This document shows, in pieces, positions 11,683-22,477 of a stretch of 64,000 nucleotides of DNA (positions are counted from its first letter, which is position 1; each line of letters starts with the position of its first letter). The stretch is from Trichodelitschia bisporula. Taxonomy: Eukaryota > Ascomycota > Dothideomycetes > Phaeotrichales > Phaeotrichaceae. Below the pieces are notes generated by a model that searched no databases, had not been told where the DNA came from, and saw only the letters and a program-made list of their open reading frames with translations. The position numbers were made by a program, and so were the translations under genes. Location of the stretch: contig ML996699.1 in NCBI GenBank assembly GCA_010356995.1, forward strand, positions 89,181 to 153,180, read 5' to 3'.

Positions 11683-14034
11683 ATGCCACCTGCAAAGCGG
11701 ATCCGGACACAGGGCCACTTCCGTGCCTCTTCCAGCCTTTCGCGACCCTCCTCACCTATTGCCGGCAACACTCCCGCGCCTGCCCCCGCGAGCAGTGTCA
11801 GCCAGACCTCATCTTTACCACTTGCCCTTCAGAGAGCCATCAATAGAGAGCCAGTCCACCGACTTCGTCAGGAAGACTATACAATAGGATGGATTTGCGC
11901 TCTTGAAATTGAACTTGCAGCAACCCAGGAGATGCTCGACGAAGAGCACCAACCTCTCCCCCAGGACGCATCCGATCCCAATAGCTACACGCTCGGCCGC
12001 GTTGGCGAACACAATACGGTCATCATGGTCTTGGGGCTGACGGGCACAAACTCGGCGGCCTCGGCGGTTGCTCAAATGAAGTCAACTTTCACTTCGGTTC
12101 AATTCGGCGTCTTGGTCGGCATCGGAGGCGGTGTGCCGAGCGCAAAAGCCGACATCCGGCTTGGGGACGTTGTTGTTTGCCAGCCGTCCAAGGATTGTGG
12201 TGGAGTGATTCAGTACGACTTGGGCAAGACCAGGCCTGACGGGGTTGAACGGACCGGATTTCTGAACGCGCCCCCAAAGGCCTTGCTGAGCGCGTTGAAG
12301 AGTCTGAAGGCAAGCCATCTGAAAGGGAGAGTTGGTTTCCTAAATCACCTTGCAAAGCTCAGCAGCCAGTCTCTTTTCGCTCGCGACAAGGCCGGGCCAG
12401 ATGTCCTATACGACCCTGCGTACAACCATTAGGAGGAAGAGGAAAACTGTAACAATTGTAAGAAAGAATATAGTGTGCGGCGCCAGACGCGTGGTGAACA
12501 TGTCTTGGTTCACTATGGTACGATCGCTTCGGGGAATCAAGCCATGCGCGATGCCAAGGAACGAGACAAAGTCAGTACGAAACTCGGAGGCGTCCTGTGC
12601 TTCGAAATGGAAGCCGCCGGGGTGATGAACGATTTTCCATGTCTGCCTGTGCGGGGAATCTGCGACTACTCGGACTCTCACAAGAACAAGAGCTGGCAGC
12701 CATTCGCGGCGGGGACGGCGGCAGCGTACGCTAAAGAGCCTTTGTTGTTGCTTTCGCCGGCCAAAGTCGAGATACCAGAAGATCCACCCGTGCCGGCAAT
12801 GCTCCTAAACTTGCCCAGGGCTGCAGACACACCATCCAACCCATACGAGCGGAAAAAAGCGCCCTGCCTGATTCGTACCCGGGTCGAACTTCTCAACGAG
12901 ATCTACGCCTGGGCTTACGGGGAGAACTCGCTAAATATTTTTTGGTTGAGTGGTTTAGCTGGCACCGGCAAGTCCACCGTGGCTCAAACTGTGGCCGCCG
13001 AATGTTTTCAGAAGGGAAGGCTTGGAGCCAGCTTCTTCTTCTCGCGAAGTGGCGCAGATGTCCGGCATGCCGGCAAGTTCGTGACAAACATCGCAGCGCA
13101 ACTTACAGACAATGTGTCGGGGGCAAAGCGGTCTCTCTACAAGGCTCTGAAGGAGCGAGACACCATCACTGAAGAGTCTATCCGCAGTCAGTGGCATCAT
13201 CTCATCCTCGGTCCCATGTCGAAGCTCGAAGGCGACACCTCTGCTCCATACATCCTAGTAATCGATGCCCTGGACGAATGCGAGGGCGAGGACGACATAG
13301 GGGAAATTCTGGATCTCTTTCGGTTGCTGAAGAAAACCCGGCTCCGGCTGTTTTTAACGAGTAGACCTGAAGTACCAATCCGGTCTCAGTTATCCGAAAT
13401 GCCAACAAGCGAGCACCTGGACTTGGTGCTCCACAGCATTGAGAAGTCGACTGTTGACAATGATATCCGCTTCTTTCTACGACACGAGCTCGAACGGCTA
13501 GCCCGGGGACGCTCTTTTGACAAAGATTGGCCAGGCGAGCAAGCCATCGACTCTCTTGTCCGGAACGCCAGTGGTCTGTTCATCTGGGCTGAAACCGCAT
13601 GCCGCTTTGTTAAACAAGGAAGAACATTGGCTCCCAAGAAACTAAGCTTGATCCTCAGTCAAAGCCACAGCACTGTGAAAGGGCCAGAGAAGCATCTCGA
13701 CGAAATCTACGCGACTGTTCTTCGCCAATCCCTTACCAACTATGAAGGCGATGATGCAGAGGAGGTGCGATCCACATTGAAGGAAGTGCTTGGAGGCATC
13801 GTGATCCTGTTCAATTCACTTTCCATCCCGTCCTTGAGGAGGCTACTCGGCCAGAATGTGGGACAGGCACTGGATGATCTTCAAGCCATTTTGGACATTC
13901 CAAAGGAACCAGGTGACGTACTCCGTTTACATCACCCTTCGTTTCGTGACTTCCTTCTCAATCCACGGAGAAGCGTGAAAACAGGTATCCTATTCTCGGT
14001 TCGACGCCACTCCTGTTTCATATTTTCTATATAA
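11683..14034 (+). pseudogene. PNP-NACHT NLR-type gene broken by an in-frame stop
   Basis: From the ATG at 11683 one frame runs to 14034, interrupted once by TAG at 12430-12432 (codon 250). Before the stop lies most of a PNP_UDP-type domain (YTIGWICALEIELAATQEML, then GIGGGVPS). It continues after the stop (HYGTIASGNQAMRD, GVLCFEMEAAGVMN, RGICDYSDSHKNK). A NACHT P-loop NTPase follows, with Walker A GLAGTGKST near codon 424 and a Walker B-like LVIDALDECEG near 527. Fungal PNP-NACHT proteins are NLR-like receptors linked to non-self recognition. The frame ends soon after HPSFRDFLLNP, and no C-terminal repeat domain is seen. Fungal relatives carry a His-Gln pair where this gene reads His-stop, so CAG to TAG is a plausible origin. 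Readthrough, an unseen intron or a sequencing error cannot be excluded. Confidence 0.8.
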
Positions 14035-14196
14035 TACGAGTTGCTCATATGGTACTGTCAGATTGAGCAATGACGGTATACACCCAGTTACTACAGGATG
14101 AAGAACTAGAATCTATTAAAAGGTGATGCGGGATCAACGGAAACATCACTGCATTACGAGTTAGACCGAAGGTCTGTCCATGAACAAGTTGCTTGA

Positions 14197-14647
14197 TTGC
14201 CAAAGAAGTGGGGACCCCGAGTCTACTTATACTCGAGCCTTTTGGCTGAAACTGGGTGAGGCTAAATACAGCCACCGCATTCCAGCAGCGGCTGTCGGCT
14301 CGGGCGGGATTGGCTGTTTGACCGGAAGGCTACCGGCGAGACGGCCGTTGATATGAGAGTTATGCGCGTGGTTAAGGATTTGGTGGGCGAGCTGGCGCAC
14401 GGGGGGTGCGTGGACGAGTTTATGCACGACCAGCTGGTGGTGTTTCAAACCGTTGCGCGCGGACGGAGCGAGGCCTCGGCGGAGGTTAAGAGTCTACACA
14501 GACGGCGAAGTGGGTTGGGTGGGAGGAGGCGGGAGTGGATTTTGAGGACAATGCATGCGAGGGCGCCGGGTTGGGTTAGTGAGCGGGGAGGTCAAGAAAG
14601 GCGTCATGGAGGAGCTAGAGGAGGAGCTGCGAAGGGCGGGTATGTGA
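14197..14647 (+). pseudogene. C-terminal fragment of RNA 3'-terminal phosphate cyclase
   Basis: Conserved pieces of an RtcA/RTCA-type cyclase appear in order but in different frames. First is LLAETG (ending 14255), then GSGCRLGRDWLFDRKATGE after a 30-nt intron-like gap (14256-14285). This continues without a break into VVKDLVGELAHGGCVDEF and MHDQLVVFQTVARGRSEA. A frameshift near 14485-14492 leads to STQTAKWVGWEEAGVDFED and NACEGAGLG. A second shift at about 14576 leads to LVSGEVKKGVMEELEEELR, which ends at TGA 14645-14647. The order GG-CVDE, DQLVVF, T-TA-WV, CEG-GL is the C-terminal signature of the family as I remember it. The N-terminal half is absent. The fragment lies between the broken NLR gene and the 150-bp inverted repeat. 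Confidence 0.65.
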
Positions 14648-14673
14648 GGATCAGGTATGGGGCAGAAGGATAG

Positions 14674-15042
14674 TCGAGAGATATGAGTGCCTAAGGCAAA
14701 CGGACAGTGAGCCTTGGCAAACGTAGTTAGATGTAGGAGAGAGGGAGCTTAGCTTCCTCTCTCGCGGATCCAACCAGACAACTTTGACTTGCCCACCTTT
14801 ACCAAACCTGTGACTCTCAACAACAGCGCAATAATTTCATAACCCGCGGAGCTTCGACACTCGAACGCCCGAGGGAATAACCATACGAATCCTTGTTGAG
14901 AGTCACAGGTTTGGTAAAGGTGGGCAAGTCAAAGTTGTCTGGTTGGATCCGCGAGAGAGGAAGCTAAGCTCCCTCTCTCCTACATCTAACTACGTTTGCC
15001 AAGGCTCACTGTCCGTTTGCCTTAGGCACTCATATCTCTCGA
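14674..15042. repeat. Perfect 150-bp inverted repeat with 69-bp spacer
   Basis: The left arm (14674-14823) and right arm (14893-15042) are exact reverse complements over all 150 bp by direct comparison. They flank a 69-bp spacer (14824-14892). The flanks read TAG before the left arm and TA after the right arm, so an imperfect TA target duplication is possible but not proven. No ORF is carried. A foldback or MITE-like element, a recent inverted duplication, or an assembly artefact would all fit. A transcript through it would form a 150-bp hairpin. Confidence 0.95.
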
Positions 15043-15075
15043 TAAAAACCGCGAAAGGGGTTAACCTAATCGGGA

Positions 15076-15192
15076 TTCACAGACCATAGTCTCTGAGAAC
15101 ACCAGTCCCCGTCTGCTCACTGAAGTTAAACAGCGAACCGGTTGATTAGTAGTTGCGTGGCTGACCAGCAGCGAATCCCAACTGCTGTATGT
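15076..15192 (+). rRNA. 5S rRNA gene copy, divergent 5' end
   Basis: About 117 nt align with the intact 5S gene at 62247-62364. They share ACCAGTCCCCGTCTGCTCAC and the 3' half around GTAGTTGCGTGG and GACCAGCAGCGAATCCCAAC. A T5 run follows the GTATG end and acts as a Pol III terminator. The first 25 nt differ strongly: the 5' strand of helix I reads TTCACAG where the intact copy has ACATACGG. Pairing with the 3' GTATGT end is therefore weakened, and AAACAG replaces AGCTTC in the central part. It may be a variant or a pseudogene. It begins 34 bp after the 150-bp inverted repeat. Confidence 0.75.
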
Positions 15193-15737
15193 TTTTGCGT
15201 TTTTTTTGCTTCTATCTCTGGTGGATCCGAGATAGCTCGCGTTGTACCGTCTGTTGCAAGTAGCAGGTCGTCCGTCTTATATTGAACCTCACCTGGCAAT
15301 GGAGTGCAAAAGGTATGCGCATCCGCAGACATTATTCGCAAGAAGGCTAGACCAGGATGCTGCAGGCAGGCCGATCCCTGCCCGTCGGCGCCGCCGGCAT
15401 TTCAATTTTCACCACCCACGACGCGGCTCATCTCGTACATGAATTACGCAGCAGAATCTAGAACTAGCCTTTCAGTCATGAGCCTCCTCCTCCTTCAACC
15501 CCCCGCTCATCCCCGCTCACCCCGCCGGACCCGCTTCCGTCGCTCGTGACTCGCGGCGGGGCCCGCCTCGGTACAGTACTTAGGCGGGGCCCGGGCGATC
15601 GTGATGGCGGGCGGCGGGGGGAGGGGTATGTGTGACGTCGGCGATATAAAGTGGCAACGACACGACGAAATTTTATCCGACCTCGACACTTCTGCACTTT
15701 ACTTGCGCTGTACGGTCTAAAGCATTAGGAGGACAGA
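15193..15737. other. Intergenic region before dcg1
   Basis: This 545-bp gap lies between the divergent 5S copy and dcg1. It holds the presumptive dcg1 promoter, listed separately, and a GC-rich block with a repeated GGCGGGGCCC motif near 15553-15595. No gene is seen. Confidence 0.5.
15633..15650 (+). promoter_or_regulatory. CRE-like site and TATA box of dcg1
   Basis: TGACGTC at 15633-15639 is a CRE/bZIP-type core, and TATAAA follows at 15645-15650. They lie 105 and 93 bp upstream of the dcg1 ATG, a normal promoter distance for a fungal gene. The motifs are seen directly; factor binding is inference. Confidence 0.45.
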
Positions 15738-16528
15738 ATGGGCGATAATAGAACTGTGTTTGCTTCGGCGCGGAGCATCCTGGTTATCAACCCGAATTCG
15801 AATACGCAGATGACGCTTGCGCTGAGGCCTGTTGTTGATGCGTTGGGGTTTGAGGGGGTGAGTGGTGGCCTGTGGGAGGGATGTGGTATACGGTCTTGCT
15901 GACTTTGTAGACGCGTTACACTTTCTTCACTGCGCCGGATGGGCCGAGTAGTATCAACAATGAGGACGACGCGGAGGAATCGACGAGGCATGCGCTGCCT
16001 GCGCTCGAGCCCCTCCTGTCCAAGCACGACGGCTTCCTCGTCGCTTGTTTCTCCGCCCATCCCCTCGTTCCGGCACTCAAAAAGCACGCCGAAGCCGGAG
16101 GGGCGGGGAAGCCGGTCACGGGAATTATGGAGGCGAGCACGGCGGCGGCGTTGCAGCTGACGGGCGTGGGGAAGAGGTGGGGCGTGGTGACGACGGGGAA
16201 GGTGTGGGAGGAGGTGTTGACGGAGGGGATTGGGCGGTTTGTGGGGGCGCGGCCGGGGAACTTTGTGGGCGTAGAGAGTACGGGGCTTAGTGCGGGGGAG
16301 TTGCATGATAGGAGTCCCGAGGAGGTGAGGAGGCGGATGGGGGAGGCGACGGCGCGGTTGTTGGATAGAGGGGGGGTGGAGGTTGTGGTGCTGGGGTGTG
16401 CGGGGATGGCGGGGCTGGGGGAGATTGTGAGGGAGGTTGCGGGGGGGAGGGGGGAGAGGGTTAGGGTTGTGGATGGGGTGCAGGCGGGGGTGGGGTGGGT
16501 TGAGGGGGCTGTGAGGGCGGGGTGGTAG
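15738..16528 (+). CDS. dcg1: DCG1-type Asp/Glu/hydantoin racemase-like protein
   Basis: Two exons (15738-15857, 15911-16528; intron 53 nt) give 245 aa, matching yeast Dcg1 at about 244. The N-terminus SILVINPNSNTQMT is the typical strand and loop of the Asp/Glu racemase fold. The two expected catalytic cysteines are present in LVACFSAHP (Cys86) and VVLGCAGMAG (Cys203). Family members isomerise or cleave small amino-acid or hydantoin compounds. Yeast DCG1 is co-regulated with nitrogen and allantoin genes, but its substrate is not firmly known. The 3' half uses GGG/GTG/GAG codons so heavily that it forms near G-runs, unlike the exon 1 region. Confidence 0.92.
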
Positions 16529-16748
16529 GAGAGGGGTATGGGTGGAAAGGCTTTGTGTTTCTCATGTGGGCTTGCCGGGACTGATTTTGTACGGAGATCA
16601 CGGGTAGGAGTTGAAAAGGAATAGTGATTGAGCATTAAATCTGTCCAACCCAACCTGCTTATCAACCAAGGCCTTGCTCTAGAATCCTTTACATCCCTCA
16701 CCCTCCGTATTCAGCGTTGAATCCCCGAATACAACCCTCCAACACCTC

Positions 16749-17315
16749 CTATTCCCAAGTAGTCATCAACCCGACTTCTTGCACCAACAACCGCCCCTGC
16801 CCCACACTCCCCAGAATCTCAACCTCCATCCCCTTATCCCCCGACCCAGCGATAATATCCACATCCACCGCCGTCCGAAACGCACCCTCCCCCACACCGC
16901 TCAAATCCAACCGATGTATCTAATCCCCACATATTAGCCGCGTCCAAATACCCGATGAAACTCAAAAACGCACCGTCCGCCGCCCCGCGACATTAATCCT
17001 CAGCCCGGTGCTTATCTTCTGGCCCTCCTGGTGCCCGCTCACGGCTAGTTGCTTGATGTGCAAGGTGCGCCCGGGGGCGATGGCGAGGCCGAGCACGTAA
17101 GTGCAGGAGTGCCGGGTGCCGGGCGTGAATTCGGCCCAGGGGGCGAGGGTTAGGCTGGTGGGGCGTTGGAGGAGGGGGGTGGGGGATGGGGACTTGCAGC
17201 CGGCGCCGGCCATTGTGAGGAGGGTTATGTTGGCTTGTTGGAGGCTGGTTGAGGGGGAGGGGAGGGGGGAGCAGAAGGCGAGAGGGAGGAGGAGGGCGAG
17301 GAAGGCGGTGTACAT
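16749..17315 (-). CDS. Small secreted protein, DUF4360-like
   Basis: Two exons (17315-16974, 16919-16749; intron 54 nt with GTGCGT donor and GCTAAT branch) give 170 aa. Residues 1-16 (MYTAFLALLLPLAFCS) form a clear signal peptide. The mature part has one early Cys (AGAGCKSPSP) and one in HSCTYVLGLAIAPG. It then has the G-x-L-x-I-K and SGHQEGQKI pattern of DUF4360-like fungal secreted proteins, and ends LMTTWE. Function is unknown. A TATATA at 17443-17448 lies about 130 bp upstream of the ATG. I read the family link from pattern only, and it needs a profile search. Confidence 0.72.
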
Positions 17316-18136
17316 CTTGCTAGAGGGGATTGTGTTGTTGTTGGAGGTGATGTGAGGTCTTGCTGGAGGTGATGAACGGCGAGGCTGTGGATGAGGCAAG
17401 GCTGTTGATGAGGGAATATTGGGTGAGGGAAGGCTGAAAGGGTATATACGCCCACACTGAGAGGTCGCGATATCCGCTTCCTCAGGGTGCAAAACTCCAC
17501 ACTAGCCATGTGCGTGAATAGAACCATCTCAAACTGGACCCATCCTACGAGGACAGAAACGCCCAAGCTCCGATCCCGTTAGCGTACCCTCTCAACAACG
17601 CCGGGGCCGCAACCAAAACCAAACCCACGATGCTCTTCAGCCTTGTCCGCGGAAGCACACACCAGGACCGGGCGAAAACTACCCCAAATAGGTCCCAATC
17701 TCCCTTAATTGCACCTAAATAAAGACCCCTAATTACCTCAGAGCATCTGCCATTTTAGCGCAGGATTGGACACCCAGGGTTAAATGTGCGGTGGGGTGTT
17801 AATTGCTTCGCGCCGAGACCGGGGGCAAGGAGGGCACGGTTACATGTCCGGGGAAGGGGGTGGATTGAGTGCGATCTGAATTCTGGGGAACAGATGTGCG
17901 ATGCTCAATCCTTCGGAGTATCTTGAAATAGGTATGTACAAAATATAGATGTCTGCGCCGAAGCATATGAAACCGAGGCTGGATCTACTGTGTTCTTTAC
18001 AATCTATCCCAACTGCGCCGTAGAAATGCAAACAGAGACAAGGAGACGCCGCGATCGGCGGGATTAAAGAGACGGAAGGAAATCATTAAGAGAGTGTATA
18101 CGAGACAGATGCAGAGGTACTCTTCACCAGGGGAAT
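17316..18136. other. Intergenic region, promoter of the DUF4360-like gene
   Basis: The left part upstream of the minus-strand secreted-protein gene holds its TATA box (17443-17448). The right part is downstream of the minus-strand ABC transporter and should contain its 3' UTR. No further gene is seen. Confidence 0.5.
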
Positions 18137-21100
18137 CTACTCCTCCTTCTTCGCCTTCTTCGTCCGCAGCTTCATCATCCCGAACACCAGCATATACGAG
18201 CTGATACAAAACAGCGCCGTGATACCCGTCTATCATCGTCAGTACCGTTCCAACGGACAAGGGAAAACAAACTCACATCTCTCCAGGCGTAGTACTTCTC
18301 CTTCAAGTTCGCCTGCATCGCGAACTCCTTCCCCACACTGTACTGACAATACTCGCACGCCCCCGTCGCCGCCGCATCAACCACATACCCGCCCGCCATA
18401 CCCACAAAATCATGCATATACTCGCCGCACGTCGCATTGCCCGGCAGTGGAATGCGCGTCAGTTCCCTGGCCGCGCACTTGACGGGCGTATCCCACAGGA
18501 GCTGCGTCAGCAGCCCGCCGACCAGGTACGTGAACGGGTCGAGGTAGTACATCCAGTAGCGCCAGAAGACGTTGATTTGCGCGTACGGCACGATCACGCC
18601 GCAGAAGTTGATCAGGCCGGCGCCGAGGATGAGGGGGTTGGCGAGCGAGGCGAAGTACTCGTTTGGCGCGTAGGTGGCGATGGATTGCCCGATGGAGGTG
18701 TATAGGAACTCGTAGAGAACCATTTGGAAGTAGACTTGGCCTGAGATCGAGGCGGTCACGGGCATCCCGGTCGTGAAATACCAGCAACAGAAGTAGAGCG
18801 TTCCGCAGAGTATAAGCCAGGGCGTTTCGGCAGCGCATTGGCCCGCGACGAAGGCGGACCAGTGGTACGTCTTGGATTTCTTCTCGCGCGTCTCGAAGAT
18901 GTCGCGGTTGTGCAGGTAGAACGGCTGCATCTGGTTGATGACGCCGGGCGCCACGAAGATGAAGTTGAACACCGCCATAAGCCGCAACTGCATATCGTAC
19001 GTCGTATTCCCGAGGTTCCAGAACGTGAAGCCCGCGAAAAGCGCCGCAACAATGTGGAAGTTCACCTTGCTCATCACGTAATCCGGATTCCGCCACAGCC
19101 CAACGGACTGCCGCCAGATGACAATCTTCGCCTGGAACAGCTTCGGCGTCGCAAAGCTCCCCCCCATCTCTGGATCCTCCACCGGCGGCGTCGCCGTCGC
19201 ATTCAACTCGTCTATCTCGCGCAGCATCGCGACCCGCTCCGCCGACTCCTCCCATGCCTGCACCCAGTCAACTCCATCACCCTGCCGGCCCTGCACCACA
19301 TCAATGATGTGCTCCGCGGGATTAACATCCGCAGGACACGGCGCGCCATGGTCGGCAAAGTACCGCAGCAGCTCTGCCGAGCCCTCGCCCGTCTCGCCAA
19401 AGTACGTCGTGCGCCCGCCCTTGGCTAGCAACAGCAACGAATCGAAGGCGTTAAACAGCGTCGCACTCGGCTGATGGATCGTGCACACAACCGCCTGCCC
19501 CGCCTCCGCGAGCTTCCGCATAAACCGCATGATGTTGTACGCGCTCTGCCCGTCCAGCCCGCTCGTCGGCTCGTCGAGGAACAGCAGCGTCGGGCGCGCG
19601 ACTAGTTCGACGGCGAGCGTGAGCCGTTTGCGCTGCTCGACTGACAACCCCGCACCAGGTACACCGACAAGCGCATCTTCGAACTCGCGCATCTCGAGCA
19701 GGTCGATGATGTGGTCGACATACTGCACCTTCTCCTTGTCCGGGATCGAGTACTTCTGGCGCAGGCGCGCGGAGAACAGCAGCGCCTCCCGCACGGTCGC
19801 CGTCGGCTCATGCACGTCGTTTTGCTCGCAGTAGCCGGTGGTGCGCTGGAAGCTGATGGAGCGCGGAGCGCCATCCACCATGATGCTCCCGTGGATCGTG
19901 CCTGCGTCCTTGCGCTGCGCGAGAACGTCCATGAGCGTAGTCTTGCCGGCGCCGGACGTGCCCATCAGCGCGAGGAGCTGGCCTGGCTTCGCGAAGCCGG
20001 AGATCTTGTTCAGGAGCTGCTTCTGCGCGCCGTGGAAGGGGACGTGGTAGTCGACGTCGCGCCAGGTGAAGACGCTGTGCGTCATGTTAGCGGCCAATTC
20101 CTCGCGGGTCGGGCCCTTGGACAGCTCGTGCGTGGGGGCGGCGGTGTTCGCGCCCTGCTTGTAGAGCAGCCGGCTGCCGCTGTCCACGTCTTTCTTCTTC
20201 TCGTAGCCGAGCGCGGTGAGCGCGGTGAAGACGACCCACGCGCCCATCAGCACGCCGAAGCTGCGCCAGATGTGGCCCGCGGAGTAGTTGAACTGGGCGA
20301 AGATGTAGGCGTCGCCGTGGATGACGTTGCCTTGCGAGGACACGGTGGTGCACTGGCGGTATGCGTTGTCCGTGTAGCCGGGCCCGTACGGCACGTACTG
20401 CGGAGCGACGCACTCGAGGTCGAGGCCTCGGTATTCCGTGGCGATGAAGGCTTCGAGCGCGTAGGACGTCGGGTTGAGCCAGAAGAGCCAGCGGAACCAG
20501 ACGGGCATCGAGAAGAACGGCAGCAGGTAGCCGGCATACACCATGAAGACCATGATGCTCAAACCAGAAACCAGAGCGGCGCCGCCAAACTTGGAATTCC
20601 ACGCGCCGATCATGCGGAAGTACGAGTTCATGCAAAGGGAGTAGGCGAGGAGGACAACCCATTGCGTGAAGAACTTGCCCGCGTCGAACACGAAGTGGCA
20701 CATGAAGTAATGGATAATCTCAAACACGGAAATCGACATGACCAACATCGGCAGATCGGTAATAACCTGCGAGATGACGAACGCGGTGGGCCGGTAGAGC
20801 GCGAACATCTTGTGCCGGGCGAGGATCGGGCGCCCGAGGAACGTCGCCGTTGTCTCAGCAAGGGCGTTCATGGCGAAGAAGATAAGAGGGAAGAAGAGGG
20901 CACCGGGCCGCAGGAAGGTCGCAGTACTGTTCGTTGGGAGGTTGTAGAACAGTGAGCCCGAGACGAGGGCTTGAACGATGGCGCTGCTCATCTTCATGAC
21001 TTCGGAGCGGCGGTCGCCCCAGATGATCTGGAAGGCACGAGTCGTGCAGGCCATGACCTGATACCACAGGGACGCAGTATACACGCTCTGGTCCCCAAAC

Positions 21101-22477
21101 AGGGGCGTCGCAGAATCCTCCGCGATCGCGGCCTTGAGGTCGTGGATTTCGTCAGTGAGAGTGTCGGGCTCGACGAAGTTCGCGTCCCGATAGACGGAGC
21201 TCTCCTTGAACCGGCGCTCAAACTCGTCAGCCGTGTCAGGCACTTTGCCTTCGAAGCCCGGGCGAATCCTGCGCTCCGTCTCGACGGTCACGGATGTCAA
21301 GAAGTCGGCAACGGCGCCGCCAGGAGGGCACGCGAAGCCCATATCCTCAAAGTACGACTTAGCTGTCGCACGCGGCCCGTAGTAGATCACCTTGCCGGCG
21401 TCAAGCACGAGAACCTTGTCGAACTCGTTGTAGATGCCATTGCCAGCCTGGTAAAGCGTCGCAACGATCGATTTGCGCTCTTCGTTAGCCATGCGCCGTA
21501 GGACTTTGGCGAAATCGAGGGCGGTGCTCGCGTCCAGACCGCGCGTGGAGTTATCCCACAGTTGCACTGGCGACTGCGAGGCCATGACCTCGGCGAGGGA
21601 GACGCGCTTGCGCTCACCGCCAGATACGCCGCGGACGTACTCGTTGCCCACCAGGGTGTCCCCAGTGTGGGTAATGCCCAGGTCGCCGAGGATGTGGGTT
21701 CTGTTCTCCTCAACATGGGCGGCGCGGAGCTCGGGGTTCTTGTTCTTGCTCTTGGGGACCTTGTTGCTGAGCGCAAAGCGGAGTGTCTCATTGACGGTCA
21801 GAGTCGGGAAGTGGATGTCTTCCTCGGAGTTGTAGATGATCTGCTGCCGGAAGCTGTGGGCCTCATCGGCAGTTGCGCTGCCGTACCGAACTTCACCTTC
21901 GACCTTCTTGTACGAATGGCGGTTATTTGCCAGGATGCTGTATGGGGGTCAGACGGGAACTAGATCCACTCGAGGGACGTACCGAAGAAGAGTGGAACAC
22001 CCCGAACCCGGACGTCCGAGGACGAGAAGCTACAGTATCGTCAGTTGAGGCCTTGTCGAGACATCATCCAGCCGACTCACCATTTCGCCAGGACATATTT
22101 GGCCCGATACTTCACTAAGAATTGCCTCAGAGCATTAGCAACTGGACTCAAATTCAGGGATGACTGACTCTTTCAGGCGGTTTCTGTGACTTTTGGAAAA
22201 TGCCGGCCGGGTTGAGGAGGGACCCAACGGTGTCGGCGAACTCGGCGCCAACTCCGTTCACAATCACCGACACATTGCGGAAGGTGACGGTGAGGCGTTT
22301 GGTGCTGGCAACTGTGGTTTCGGAGACGTGTGACTTCTCAACATCGTAGTCGGGGGCGCGTCCCGAGTTATCAGTGCTGGACCGCGCGCTCTTCTCGTCG
22401 GCGATGGGCTCCTTGCCGATGTACGAAGATTCGAGACTGGGCACAGCCGAGGCTGCCGACGTGATGTGTTGATCCAT
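18137..22477 (-). CDS. Full-size PDR/ABCG-type ABC transporter
   Basis: Five exons (22477-22169, 22125-22081, 22029-21983, 21937-18277, 18229-18137) give 1384 aa, usual for pleiotropic drug resistance pumps. Order is NBD1-TMD1-NBD2-TMD2. NBD1 has the PDR-type degenerate Walker A GRPGSGCST (123-131) and signature VSGGERKR (from 238). NBD2 has Walker A GTSGAGKTT (793-801), LSVEQRKRLT and LFLDEPTSGLDGQSA. The last exon encodes a final membrane helix and a Lys/Glu-rich tail. Such pumps export lipophilic toxins, fungicides or secondary metabolites across the plasma membrane. Three introns (43, 51, 45 nt) crowd the first 540 bp and bound exons of only 45 and 47 nt, the second of which carries Walker A. 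The substrate cannot be told from sequence. Confidence 0.94.

Noticed and set aside
19711-20955. 414-aa plus-strand ORF
   Set aside because: It is the antisense shadow of the ABC transporter exon; its sequence is rich in Arg/Glu/Val as expected from the reversed codons.
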